Positions 6,295-14,709 are shown, counted from the first letter of the stretch. The stretch is DNA of 21,564 bases from JSC-12 sp033764965 (GCA_033764965.1 JANRIN010000296.1:1-21564), one strand, 5' to 3'. Numbers and translations: made by a program. Notes: a model not told the origin generated them from the sequence alone.

Positions 6295-8307
6295 TTAGCC
6301 AAGTAGAGCTTTAGCTTTGGCGACAACGTTATCGACGGTAAAGCCAAATTTCTCCAAACAGGTGCCACCAGGAGCAGAAGCGCCGAAGCGATCGACAGTC
6401 ACCGTATCGCCCTCGTCGCCGACAAACTTACACCAACCCAAACTGATTCCGGCTTCCACTGCCAACCGTTTCTTCACCGCTTTGGGCAGAACGGATTCTT
6501 TGTAGGCAGCATCCTGAGCCGCAAACAGTTCCCAAGAAGGCATGGACACCACGCGGACTTTTTTACCTTCACTTGTGAGCTTTGCCGCCGCTTCCACGCA
6601 TAGACCCACTTCTGAACCCGTTCCAATCAAGATCAAGTCGGGTGTGCCGTCACAATCCACAACCGGATAAGCCCCTTTGGCGACTCCAGCGATCGAACTA
6701 CCTGCCAGGTTTGTCAGGTTTTGGCGGGAGAGCGCTAACAAAGTTGGGCGGTTTGCCTTGGCATTCAGAATTGCGACCTTGTAAGCTCCAGAGGTTTCAG
6801 TACCATCAGCGGGACGGAGAACAGTCAGGTTCGGGATAGCCCGTAGGGAGGCAACCGTCTCAACAGGTTGGTGAGTCGGACCATCTTCACCCAGGGCGAT
6901 CGAGTCGTGGGTCATCACCCAGATCACACCACACTGGGAGAGGGCAGATAGGCGAATTGCGCCTCGCATATAGTCCGTGAAGACCAGGAACGTGGCACCG
7001 TAAGGAATTAAGCCAGAACCGTGGAGCGCAATCCCGTTACAGATAGCTCCCATGCCGTGTTCCCGCACGCCAAAGCGAACATTGCGATTCTGATAGGTTC
7101 CCGGTTGGAAGTCGCCAAAGCCTTTCAGTTCGGTCAAGTTGGAGTGAGTCAGGTCAGCCGAACCGCCAAACAATTCAGGCAGAACAGGAGCCAGCGCATT
7201 CAGACAAATTTCGGAATGTTTACGACTGGCAAGGGCTTTGTCCTCTGGGGTGTAGGTTGGCAGCTTTTGATCCCAACCATCGGGCAGCTTGCCACTAATC
7301 AAGCGATCGAACTCTGCCGCTTCCTGGGCGTACTTCGTCTTGTACTGTGCCCAGGTTTCTTGCCATTCTGCTTCTAAACTTGCACCCCGCTCGACCGCTT
7401 GCCGCATATGGTTCAAGGCATCATCCGGCACAAAGAAGGAATCATGATGCCAACCTAAATTCTCGCGAGTGAGTTTAATTTCGCTTTCTCCCAGCGCCGC
7501 CCCGTGAACGCCTGCAGTGTTGGCTTTGTTGGGAGATCCGTAGCCGATCGTCGTCGTGACCTTAATCAAAGATGGCTTGTCGGTGACGGATTTTGCTGTC
7601 GCGATCGCCTTCGCAATTGCCTCTAAATCCGTGTTGCCATCGGGAACGTGCTGTACGTGCCAACCATAGGCTTCAAAGCGCTTGGCAACATCTTCGGTAA
7701 AAGCAATATCGGTGGAACCATCAATGGAAATGTGGTTATCGTCGTAGAGGGCAATGAGCTTACCCAACTGGAGGTGTCCTGCCAGGGAGCAAGCTTCTCC
7801 AGAAACCCCTTCCATGTTGCAGCCATCGCCCAAAATGACGTAGGTGTAATGGTCTACGAGGGTGGCATCCGGCTTGTTAAATGTCGCTGCCATGTGGGCT
7901 TCTGCCATCGCCAACCCCACCGCATTCGCAATGCCTTGTCCCAAAGGACCCGTAGTGACTTCCACGCCGGGGGTTTCAAAGTTCTCTGGGTGTCCAGGAG
8001 TTTTCGATTCCCACTGACGGAACTGCTTGATGTCGTCTAACGTCACACTGTCGTAACCAACGAGATACATCAAGGCATACTGCAACATACAGCCATGACC
8101 CGCCGACAGCACAAAGCGATCGCGGTTATACCATTTGGGGTTTTTGGGGTTGAACCGCAGGAACTGATCCCAAAGGACAAACGCCATTGGTGCTGCACCC
8201 ATCGGTAATCCAGGGTGACCAGACTTCGCCTTCTCGACGGCATCAATGGCTAAGAAGCGAATCGAATTAATACAAAGTTCTTCCAGGGTTTGAGTTGCAA
8301 CAGCCAT
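6295..8307 (-). CDS. tkt: Transketolase
   Basis: Transketolase moves two-carbon ketol units between sugar phosphates with thiamine diphosphate; in cyanobacteria it serves both the Calvin cycle and the pentose-phosphate pathway. The 670-residue length is normal. Motifs: SGHPG (residues 29-33, catalytic-site His), LSAGHG (about 67-72), and GDG...DDN (160-191), the thiamine-diphosphate/Mg motif. Further on are FGVREHGMGAICNGIALHG and DSIALGEDGPTHQP, which line the cofactor and substrate pocket. I chose ATG 8307 (MAVATQTLEELCINSIRFLA) over an in-frame start at 8367, because homologues begin there and AAGAG lies 3 nt upstream. The extra 20 residues (MSYPAFIVNP...) are unlike the family. Downstream in the same direction as acpP and fabF, but 266 bp from fabF, so it probably has its own promoter. 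Confidence 0.96.
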   Translation of the reverse strand: MAVATQTLEELCINSIRFLAIDAVEKAKSGHPGLPMGAAPMAFVLWDQFLRFNPKNPKWYNRDRFVLSAGHGCMLQYALMYLVGYDSVTLDDIKQFRQWESKTPGHPENFETPGVEVTTGPLGQGIANAVGLAMAEAHMAATFNKPDATLVDHYTYVILGDGCNMEGVSGEACSLAGHLQLGKLIALYDDNHISIDGSTDIAFTEDVAKRFEAYGWHVQHVPDGNTDLEAIAKAIATAKSVTDKPSLIKVTTTIGYGSPNKANTAGVHGAALGESEIKLTRENLGWHHDSFFVPDDALNHMRQAVERGASLEAEWQETWAQYKTKYAQEAAEFDRLISGKLPDGWDQKLPTYTPEDKALASRKHSEICLNALAPVLPELFGGSADLTHSNLTELKGFGDFQPGTYQNRNVRFGVREHGMGAICNGIALHGSGLIPYGATFLVFTDYMRGAIRLSALSQCGVIWVMTHDSIALGEDGPTHQPVETVASLRAIPNLTVLRPADGTETSGAYKVAILNAKANRPTLLALSRQNLTNLAGSSIAGVAKGAYPVVDCDGTPDLILIGTGSEVGLCVEAAAKLTSEGKKVRVVSMPSWELFAAQDAAYKESVLPKAVKKRLAVEAGISLGWCKFVGDEGDTVTVDRFGASAPGGTCLEKFGFTVDNVVAKAKALLG

Positions 8308-8513
8308 GATCTCTTTACTTAGTGATGGGGTTAGCGCGGGATTTACAATGAATGCCGGGTAAGACAAGTCACCCTACGATGAAACAACCCTAATCATCCC
8401 ATCAAGCGGGACAATAGGCAATAATCCCTATTGGGAAAACTAATGATAAGTGTAACGGCTAAACGGGTTTTTAAATGAGCTTGGAAATTGGGAGCAGGGT
8501 AGAGACCCCTGAA

Positions 8514-8575
8514 AATCCCCAACCCCGTTTGGCTGAAGGCTTACGTCGAAGCCTAACCCCCAATCCCCAACCCCT
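8514..8575. repeat. C-rich heptamer array with embedded hairpin, at the fabF stop
   Basis: On the plus strand AACCCCC, AATCCCC, AACCCCT run in register (8555-8575), with a further AATCCCCAACCCC at 8514-8526. Between them AGGCTT (8537-8542) pairs with AAGCCT (8549-8554). The fabF stop TAG (8576-8574, minus) forms the edge of the array. The hairpin is about 20 bp past the stop and could end fabF transcripts. Confidence 0.5.
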
Positions 8576-9827
8576 ATTTCTCAAATTTCTTAAACGCCAG
8601 GGTCACATTATGCCCACCAAAACCGAAGGAATTGGAAAGCGCAACGTTAACTGGATGGGTGCGACTCTGGTTGGGGATGTAGTCCAAATCGCATTCAGGG
8701 TCAGGGTTTTGGAGATTGATGGTGGGGGGAACGCGATCGTTCACTGTCGCCAAAACCGTCGCCACAGCTTCGATCCCGCCAGACCCCCCCAGCAAATGCC
8801 CTGTCATAGATTTGGTCGAGCTGATCGCGACGTTGTAAGCGTGATCGCCTAAAGCTTTTTTGATCGCTGCCGTTTCCGTGGAATCGTTCGCAGGTGTACT
8901 GGTGCCATGAGCATTGATGTAACTGACACGATCGGGAGTTAATCCAGCATCTTTCAGAGCAAGGGAAATCGCCCTGGAAGCCCCTTCACCGCCGGGAACT
9001 GGGGAAGTCATGTGGTAAGCATCACAGGTCATGCCGTAACCAATGATCTCAGCATAGATCCGTGCTCCACGGGCTAAGGCGTATTCCAACTCTTCCAACA
9101 CCAAAATCCCAGCCCCTTCTCCCATGACAAAGCCATCTCGATCTTGATCGAAAGGGCGGCTGGCATGGGTTGGGTCATCGTTGCGGGTGGAAAGGGCTTT
9201 ACACGCGGCAAACCCAGCAAAGGACAGAGGTGTAACCGCTGCTTCCGTGCCACCACAAATCATGGCTTGGGCATAGCCGCGCTGAACCAGGCGAAAGGCA
9301 TCCCCAATCGCGTTTGAGCCAGCCGCACAGGCAGTCACCGAACAAGAGTTTGGGCCTTTCGCCCCTAGATGGATAGCGGTTAACCCCGCTGCCATGTTGG
9401 CGATCATCATCGGAATCATAAAGGGACTACAGCGATCGGGTCCCTTCGTCAGATAAATTTCCTGTTGATCTTCAAGGACTTTCAAGCCCCCAATCCCGGT
9501 TCCAATCAGAACACCGACCTGTTCTGCGTTGAGATCATTGATGACAAATTGAGCATCGGCAATGGCTTGCTTACTGGCTGCCACGGCAAATTGGGCAAAA
9601 CGATCCATGCGCTTTGCTTCTTTGCGGTCTAGATACAGCAATGGGTCAAAGCCTTTGACTTCTCCGGCAAAGCGGCAATCGTGGCGGGAGGCATCGAATA
9701 GGGTAATGGGAGCGATCCCATTGCGTCCATTCATCAGCCCATCCCAATATTCTGCAACCGTATTTCCAATTGGTGTGATTGCGCCTAGCCCGGTGACGAC
9801 AACGCGCTTACGTTCATCGTTTGTCAT
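8574..9827 (-). CDS. fabF: Beta-ketoacyl-ACP synthase II
   Basis: FabF condenses malonyl-ACP with a growing acyl-ACP in type II fatty-acid synthesis. The protein has 417 residues from ATG 9827 (MTNDERKRVVVTGLGAITPI), the usual family start; a TTG at 9854 would add nine unlike residues. The Cys-His-His triad is visible: nucleophile Cys about residue 167 in SVTACAAGSNAIGDA, His in INAHGTSTPANDSTE and His in TKSMTGHLLGGSGGIEA, with the conserved Lys in the last motif. The C-terminal NSFGFGGHN is present. It lies 145 bp downstream of acpP on the same strand, the carrier protein it works with. This acpP-fabF pairing, often followed by tkt, is one I recall in other cyanobacteria. The start has no clear ribosome-binding site. 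Confidence 0.97.
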   Translation of the reverse strand: MTNDERKRVVVTGLGAITPIGNTVAEYWDGLMNGRNGIAPITLFDASRHDCRFAGEVKGFDPLLYLDRKEAKRMDRFAQFAVAASKQAIADAQFVINDLNAEQVGVLIGTGIGGLKVLEDQQEIYLTKGPDRCSPFMIPMMIANMAAGLTAIHLGAKGPNSCSVTACAAGSNAIGDAFRLVQRGYAQAMICGGTEAAVTPLSFAGFAACKALSTRNDDPTHASRPFDQDRDGFVMGEGAGILVLEELEYALARGARIYAEIIGYGMTCDAYHMTSPVPGGEGASRAISLALKDAGLTPDRVSYINAHGTSTPANDSTETAAIKKALGDHAYNVAISSTKSMTGHLLGGSGGIEAVATVLATVNDRVPPTINLQNPDPECDLDYIPNQSRTHPVNVALSNSFGFGGHNVTLAFKKFEK

Positions 9828-9972
9828 AATTAATTTCAACAGAGAGTTGGTCAAAATCGTTCAGGATGACGTTGTCTAGAGACGTTGATACAACGCCTCC
9901 ACGAGAGGAACATTCATCTCTGCAACATCACACTCGGCAAAACTCTTGGCTTCCCAGCCCTCAGACGATCGC

Positions 9973-10224
9973 TCAGGCGGAAGCAGCAACCTTGTTACTG
10001 ATGTAATCCACAGCAGACTGAACGGTTGCAATTTCCTCGGCAGCTTCATCGGGAATTTCGATGTCGAATTCTTCTTCAAGCGCCATGACTAATTCCACCG
10101 TATCCAGAGAGTCTGCTCCCAGGTCATTGGCAAAGCTTGCTTGAGGAGTCACTTCACTTGCATCGACTCCCAGTTGTTCAGAGACAATCTTCTGAACCTT
10201 ATCAAAAATATCGTTTTCGCTCAT
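9973..10224 (-). CDS. acpP: Acyl carrier protein
   Basis: An acidic 83-residue protein with the four-helix acyl-carrier sequence. LGADSLDTVELVMALEEEF contains Ser39, the site where 4'-phosphopantetheine is attached, in the invariant DSL motif. IPDEAAEEIATVQSAVDYI follows, with a short Ala/Ser tail. It carries acyl chains through the fatty-acid synthase in the cytoplasm. A GAGG lies 5 nt upstream of the ATG, and fabF follows on the same strand. A promoter candidate lies at 10269-10297. The diverging neighbour is the HdrB-like gene. Confidence 0.97.
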   Translation of the reverse strand: MSENDIFDKVQKIVSEQLGVDASEVTPQASFANDLGADSLDTVELVMALEEEFDIEIPDEAAEEIATVQSAVDYISNKVAASA

Positions 10225-10229
10225 AGCTC

Positions 10230-10233
10230 CCTC
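10230..10233 (-). promoter_or_regulatory. Ribosome-binding site of acpP
   Basis: GAGG (CCTC on the plus strand) lies 5 nt before ATG 10224. Confidence 0.6.
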
Positions 10234-10268
10234 GTTGGATGCAGCGGCAATTCACTCATGCCAGATCA

Positions 10269-10297
10269 TTTACAATGCGCTCTCAGCTTCTCGACAA
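10269..10297 (-). promoter_or_regulatory. Promoter candidate for acpP
   Basis: Reading the minus strand, TTGTCG (10297-10292) and TGTAAA (10274-10269) are exactly 17 bp apart, each matching four of six consensus bases. Transcription would begin near 10262, giving a leader of about 38 nt. Confidence 0.35.
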
Positions 10298-10509
10298 CGT
10301 CGGAGTCGGGACGAACCAGACCTTAATTTTGCGAGACCTTATTTTGAGCATTTTTTCATATTAATCTAAGACGCGATCGCTCAGAAGATAAGTAGTCGCT
10401 TTCCCTAGTGACCTCGAAAAGAATCCTAAAAAAACGGGTGATGTCAGGATTTAATCGGCATGATGAAGGGTACATTCCTCTTCGTTGCGTATTACTACGC
10501 TGTTTGTTT

Positions 10510-11415
10510 ATGCCGAACCGTCCGCTGAAGTATGCCTACTATCCTGGTTGCGTGGCTCAAGGGGCTTGCCGGGAACTGCATCAAAGCACTCAAGTTTTAA
10601 GCCGTGCGCTGGGAATTGAGTTGATTGAGTTGAAGAAAGCCGCGTGCTGCGGGTCGGGCACCTTCAAAGAAGATTCTCAACTGTTAGAAGACACGGTCAA
10701 TGCCCGGAATATTGCTTTGGCGGAAGAGTTAAACCTGCCTTTACTGACCCATTGCAGCACTTGCCAGGGTGTAATTGGACACGTAGACGATCGGCTTAAA
10801 AAGGCTCAACAACAGAATCCAGCCTACGTCGAGCAAATCAACGATTTGCTTTGCAAAGAAAACTGCTCTCCCTATCAGGGCAGTACGGAAGTCAAACATC
10901 TTTTGTGGGCGTTAGTTGGGGATTACGGTCTGGATGCTTTACGCGAAAAAGTGACCCAGAAACTGGCAGGGCTAAACTGTGCCGCTTTTTATGGCTGCTA
11001 TTTGCTGCGTGCCCAAGAGCATTTACCCTACGATGATCCCTTCAATCCTCAATCAATGGAGAACGTGTTTCGGACGGTGGGGGCAACGCCTGTGTATTAC
11101 CGGGGAAGAACTCAATGCTGTGGTTGGCCCCTTTCTAGCTATGCCACCGATCAGGCGTTTAAGATGGCAGGAATGCACCTTCAGGAAGCGATCGCGGCTG
11201 GTGCTGATTGTATTGTCACCCCTTGCCCTTTGTGTCACTTGAATCTGGATTCTCGTCAGCCGGAAGTGGAACGGGCGATCGGCAAAAAACTAGGATTACC
11301 TATTCTGCATCTGCCCCAATTAATTGCTCTAGCCGTAGGAATTGAGCCAGGGGAGTTAGGATTACAACGGCACATTGTTTCAACACAGCCAGTGTTGGAG
11401 AAATTGGGCAGTTAA
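10510..11415 (+). CDS. HdrB-like protein with two cysteine-rich CCG domains
   Basis: The protein has 301 residues from ATG 10510 (MPNRPLKYAYYPGCVAQGA), matching the usual family start. An upstream in-frame start at 10408 or 10441 would add 23-34 residues without family character. Two CCG domains are complete. The first has YPGC, KAACCGSGTF and HCSTCQG; the second has FYGCYL, QCCGWPLS and PCPLCHLN. In the methanogen heterodisulfide reductase HdrB, such domains hold unusual [4Fe-4S] clusters. Related proteins also occur as SdhE/SdhC-like subunits of succinate dehydrogenases, and a similar role has been suggested for cyanobacterial homologues. No HdrA, HdrC or Sdh partner is in this window. There is no membrane segment, so it is probably soluble or peripheral. 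It has no clear ribosome-binding site and a heptamer hairpin follows the stop. Confidence 0.85.
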   Translation: MPNRPLKYAYYPGCVAQGACRELHQSTQVLSRALGIELIELKKAACCGSGTFKEDSQLLEDTVNARNIALAEELNLPLLTHCSTCQGVIGHVDDRLKKAQQQNPAYVEQINDLLCKENCSPYQGSTEVKHLLWALVGDYGLDALREKVTQKLAGLNCAAFYGCYLLRAQEHLPYDDPFNPQSMENVFRTVGATPVYYRGRTQCCGWPLSSYATDQAFKMAGMHLQEAIAAGADCIVTPCPLCHLNLDSRQPEVERAIGKKLGLPILHLPQLIALAVGIEPGELGLQRHIVSTQPVLEKLGS

Positions 11416-11437
11416 GTTGCTTACAGACCTGATCAAG

Positions 11438-11500
11438 TGTCATTTGTCATCGGTCATTGGTCATTCGCAAAGGACAATCGACCAATAACCAATGACAGTT
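11438..11500. repeat. Inverted pair of TCATTGG-type heptamer arrays
   Basis: Four heptamers TGTCATT, TGTCATC, GGTCATT, GGTCATT (11438-11465) face GACCAAT, AACCAAT, GACAGTT (11480-11500). The two halves can form a hairpin between the convergent ends of the HdrB-like and Nif11-like genes. There is no T-run, but a bidirectional transcription barrier is plausible. Confidence 0.6.
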
Positions 11501-11531
11501 AGCGAGTACTTAACCTTAGAGAAAGTTCTAC

Positions 11532-11915
11532 CTAATAGCCCATGTAAGTTCTGAGGAACCATTTTTTCAACTTAGAAACTCCGGCTAAGTCCTGTCCGCC
11601 GCCGCCGCTCACGAAGGCTGGAATGCCCAGCAATGTGGCAAAGGCTGCGTCAGACAACTCACCTGCCTGATGTCGTTGAAACGCATCTACAACTGTAATT
11701 AGCTCATTGACTGAAAAATCGTAGCCATTCGATGCCGCAAATTCTGCAACAACAGGTGCTCGCTCCCCTTTGAGGGCTTCCGTCTCAGCCGGATCTAGAT
11801 CTAGTGAACTACTGATGTTGCCGTCGCCAACGCCCAACAACTGCTCAAGCTGTTGACGCAACGCTTCATCTTCTGCGGTCTTTTGCATAAATTTGAGAAC
11901 AGTCGCGGTAGCCAT
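11532..11915 (-). CDS. Nif11-like small protein with poly-Gly hinge
   Basis: The product has 127 residues from ATG 11915 (MATATVLKFMQKTAEDEALR); an ATG at 11945 would add ten (MRLNEWGILA) and neither has a good ribosome-binding site. Residues 5-24 form the first Nif11-type helix (VLKFMQKTAEDEALRQQLEQ). After an acidic insert (LDLDPAETEALKGE), residues 54-95 give VVAEFAASNGYDFSVNEL and GELSDAAFATLLG, the two remaining Nif11 features. Nif11-like leaders in cyanobacteria often precede a Gly-Gly cleavage site. Here SGGGG comes next and then a basic 20-residue tail (about QDLAGVSKLKKW...YMGY) without Cys. The function is unknown. The tail might be a cleaved peptide or simply an anchor. No peptide-modifying enzyme or transporter is nearby. 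Confidence 0.7.
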   Translation of the reverse strand: MATATVLKFMQKTAEDEALRQQLEQLLGVGDGNISSSLDLDPAETEALKGERAPVVAEFAASNGYDFSVNELITVVDAFQRHQAGELSDAAFATLLGIPAFVSGGGGQDLAGVSKLKKWFLRTYMGY

Positions 11916-12016
11916 AGCAAGAATGCCCCACTCATTTAGACGCATTTATATTAGCAAGGGTCTATCTCAGGAGGCAGGATTCTTTAGTTTCAAATAATTG
12001 TTTTCCGGCAATTGTT

Positions 12017-13480
12017 TTAGCTTCTTGACCAAGCGCGGCGTAAATCGAAAAAGTGGTCGATTAAATCCTGTTGAAAACTGTTGTGCTTCAGTTGCAGGCT
12101 CCGAAATTGGGAGGCGGATTGTTGCAGGATGGCGGCGAATGTGGGAGAGGGTATGGCAAGGGCAGCGATCGCCCCAATTTTCAGTTGTTGCTGCATTGCC
12201 AGAGCCAGGATGCCGATCCATTCACTGGCGCAGGCACCGAAGATATGGGCACCCAGTAAAGTGCCATCGCGATGAACAACAAGCTTGCAAAAACCCGTCA
12301 GGTTGTCGGTCATTTGAGCCTTGGGCAAGGTATGAAAGCTCTGGCGCAGAATGTAGACTCGCCGCTGACCATAAATCCGTAGTGCTTGCTCTTCCGTCAG
12401 TCCAATCCAGGCAAGTTCAGGGAAGGTATGAACAGTGAGGGGAATAGAGTTGTCGTTAATTTTGAACCAGGGAAAGAAGAGGATGTTTTTCAAGGCGACC
12501 GCCGCCTCAGCGATCGCCACCTGGGTAAACCACTCATCGCCAACGCGCCCCTCACAAACATAGATGCGAGGATGGGTCGTTTGTAGTTTCTGGTTGTGCC
12601 AAATACTCTGACCGTCCCACCGCACACCAATCGTATCCAGGTTTAAAGCAGCGAGGTCGGAACGGAGGGCAGTCGCAACCATAATCTCGTCGATTTCGAG
12701 AAGGGTTGCCCCGATCGCGATCTGTTTTGTGCCAGAGCGTTCACGGATTTGATCAATGGTGGTGGACAAGCTCAATTGCATTCCGTCTGCTTCTAATTGA
12801 GCTTGAAGGATCTGGCTGAGGTCGCGATCGCCATCGGGTAGCAACCGGGGCGCTTGAGTCAAAATCGTGATCTCTATTCCCAATTGGTTCAAAGCCTGCC
12901 CCAGTTCAATCGCTGTTTTACTGCTGCCAATCACGGCAATTTTTTGACAATTGGCAAGGAGGGTAAGGTCGTCAAACAGAGTTTCGGGTGTGAGGTAGCC
13001 GACAGAGTCTAATCCCGCGATTGCCGGAATCTGAGTTCGAGCGTCTATCGCCACAAGATAGCCCCGCGCCTGCAACAAGCGATCGCCCACCCGGACTCCA
13101 AACGCTGGTTGACGGCAAAACTCACCCATCGCCGGAATCACGTCCACTCCCTGATAAGCCAGCCCTGCAACTGAATAACTGGCTGCAATGTTGGCAGCTA
13201 CTTGCTGGAGCCATAAATCAACCTGCTTCCACGGCACGGATGGCACCAGTGATGGTGACTCAAAAGATTTTCGTAGTGGTAGGCTTTGGGCGTGCTGGAG
13301 TTGCTCTGTAGTATGCGCCAAATGTAACAATGCCTGATGCCGCGTCAGTTCGGGGGCAGCTTGGGACGAAATGCCTTGAGTAATTAGCGCCACTCGCGCT
13401 TTGAGGGTAGCAGCCGCGATCGCCGCTTGAATGCCCGCTGGGGTTGCACCAAAGATAATCACATCGTAATCAACGGACAT
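12017..13480 (-). CDS. Degenerate pyridine-nucleotide-disulfide oxidoreductase-like flavoprotein
   Basis: The 487-residue length and fold order match dihydrolipoamide dehydrogenase/mercuric reductase: N-terminal FAD Rossmann segment (DYDVIIFGATPAGIQAAI), central NAD segment (KIAVIGSSKTAIELGQAL...ITIL), a second FAD segment, and a C-terminal dimerisation domain (FPELAWIGLTEEQAL, TGFCKLVVHRDGTLLGAHIFG). The defining chemistry is missing. The CxxxxC redox pair expected after the first Rossmann fold is absent; the sequence goes from LITQGISSQAAPELT straight to HQALLH. The second FAD motif (usually GD) reads YVCEGRVGDEW. The catalytic HPT...E near the end reads IPSPTFAAILQ. It may still bind FAD but should not act as a disulfide reductase. 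It lies 32 bp after the CobD-like gene on the same strand. The ATG at 13480 is the family start; no strong ribosome-binding site is seen. Confidence 0.8.
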   Translation of the reverse strand: MSVDYDVIIFGATPAGIQAAIAAATLKARVALITQGISSQAAPELTRHQALLHLAHTTEQLQHAQSLPLRKSFESPSLVPSVPWKQVDLWLQQVAANIAASYSVAGLAYQGVDVIPAMGEFCRQPAFGVRVGDRLLQARGYLVAIDARTQIPAIAGLDSVGYLTPETLFDDLTLLANCQKIAVIGSSKTAIELGQALNQLGIEITILTQAPRLLPDGDRDLSQILQAQLEADGMQLSLSTTIDQIRERSGTKQIAIGATLLEIDEIMVATALRSDLAALNLDTIGVRWDGQSIWHNQKLQTTHPRIYVCEGRVGDEWFTQVAIAEAAVALKNILFFPWFKINDNSIPLTVHTFPELAWIGLTEEQALRIYGQRRVYILRQSFHTLPKAQMTDNLTGFCKLVVHRDGTLLGAHIFGACASEWIGILALAMQQQLKIGAIAALAIPSPTFAAILQQSASQFRSLQLKHNSFQQDLIDHFFDLRRAWSRS

Positions 13481-13512
13481 GGGCGAGGGGATGGAGGATG
13501 GGTGGGTGTGGC

Positions 13513-14652
13513 TTATGCGATTGGCAACGGCTGTAAAACATCTATCAGTCCATTGACGAATTGTTGATTGTCTTCAGGAGTGCGAATGGCAACACGAAAG
13601 TAGCGATCGCCCAATTCGGGAAAACTTAAGCAGTCGCGAATCAAAATTTGATGGCGTTTGAGTAATTCAGCCTGGATCTGAGTCACTGAGCGATCGCTGT
13701 GCACGAGCAGAAAGTTCGCCTCTCCAGGATAAGGTTTTAGTTCAGGTAGAGCAGTGAGCTTGTCGTACAGAACAGGTCGGGTATTAGTTAACCATTCCCA
13801 TGTCTGTTGTTGAAAGCTTGTGTCTTGTAAGACAACTTCTCCGACCGCTGCCGCCAAAGAATTCACCGACCAGGGATCGCGCCATGCTTGCCAACGCTGC
13901 AACCGATCAGGATGGGCGATCGCATAGCCCAACCGTAATCCAGGTAAGCTATAGAACTTGGTGAGCGATCGTAGTACGACTAAATTGGGGTATTCCTGCA
14001 CCAGATCAATCAGGCTTTGCTGCTGATCTGGCAGCACAAAATCCATAAACGCCTCATCCACCACCAAAAGCGCCACGGTTTCCAAATATTGCAGCAGTTG
14101 TTCTTTTAGGAAAAGGGTTCCTGATGGATTGTGAGGATTGTTGAGCAGCAAACCAATAGCAATATCCGAGTCAGAACGTAATCGATCGAGTTGCGCCTCA
14201 AAACCTTCAAGATCTAGCAGGTAAAAATCTTCAAACGAGCCACTTTCTTCGAGGGCACTTTCATCAACGATCGCACATTTTATGACACGTGCATCGAAGG
14301 TTTTCAATGCTCGAAAATAATCTCCAAAGGCGGGAGTCATTAAGCAGGTCACGTCCTCTCTGGCGAGATCACGACACGCCCAGGTTAAAAGTTCTGCTGA
14401 CCCATTTCCGGGCAAAATCCACTCAGGTGGAACTTGATGAAACTGACTCAGGACGTGACGAAGTTGAGTGTAATTAGGATCTGGATAGGCTTTTAAGTCT
14501 GCTAAATGGGCTTGAATGGCGGCGATCGCAGAGGCAGGTGGACCGAGGGGATTAATACTGGCTGAGAAATCAAGAATTGCATCGGGGGAACAGTTTGCCA
14601 ATTCTGCTGCCCAAACTAAATTTCCCCCATGCAATGGACGATTTGAGTGCAT
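13513..14652 (-). CDS. cobD: Threonine-phosphate decarboxylase-like PLP aminotransferase (CobD/HisC family)
   Basis: A 379-residue fold-type I PLP enzyme. The N-terminus RPLHGGNLVWAAELA followed by LDFSASINPLGPP is characteristic of CobD (CobC in some nomenclatures), which decarboxylates L-threonine-O-3-phosphate to the (R)-1-amino-2-propanol phosphate of the cobamide side chain. PLP residues are in place: GNGSAELL (phosphate binding), NNPHNPSGTL (about 171-180), DEAFMDF (Asp199) and the Schiff-base Lys232 in RSLTKFYSLPGLRLGY. The C-terminal substrate-binding Arg is in FRVAIRTPEDN. HisC, its close relative, lacks the HGGN opening, so CobD is the better call. No other cobalamin gene is in view. 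It lies between HU and the degenerate flavoprotein, all on the minus strand. Confidence 0.82.
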   Translation of the reverse strand: MHSNRPLHGGNLVWAAELANCSPDAILDFSASINPLGPPASAIAAIQAHLADLKAYPDPNYTQLRHVLSQFHQVPPEWILPGNGSAELLTWACRDLAREDVTCLMTPAFGDYFRALKTFDARVIKCAIVDESALEESGSFEDFYLLDLEGFEAQLDRLRSDSDIAIGLLLNNPHNPSGTLFLKEQLLQYLETVALLVVDEAFMDFVLPDQQQSLIDLVQEYPNLVVLRSLTKFYSLPGLRLGYAIAHPDRLQRWQAWRDPWSVNSLAAAVGEVVLQDTSFQQQTWEWLTNTRPVLYDKLTALPELKPYPGEANFLLVHSDRSVTQIQAELLKRHQILIRDCLSFPELGDRYFRVAIRTPEDNQQFVNGLIDVLQPLPIA

Positions 14653-14671
14653 TGATACCCAATTGAATCCG

Positions 14672-14697
14672 TTATTTTCTCTTATTTTCTCTTATTC
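14672..14697. repeat. 10-bp tandem repeat, 2.6 copies
   Basis: TTATTTTCTC, TTATTTTCTC, TTATTC on the plus strand. It lies in the 57-bp spacer between HU and the CobD-like gene, so it would be an A/G-rich leader of the latter. Confidence 0.6.
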
Positions 14698-14709
14698 GGG
14701 ATGGGTTCT

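Noticed and set aside
7021..7377. Plus-strand frame within tkt
   Set aside because: Antisense to a conserved transketolase reading frame.
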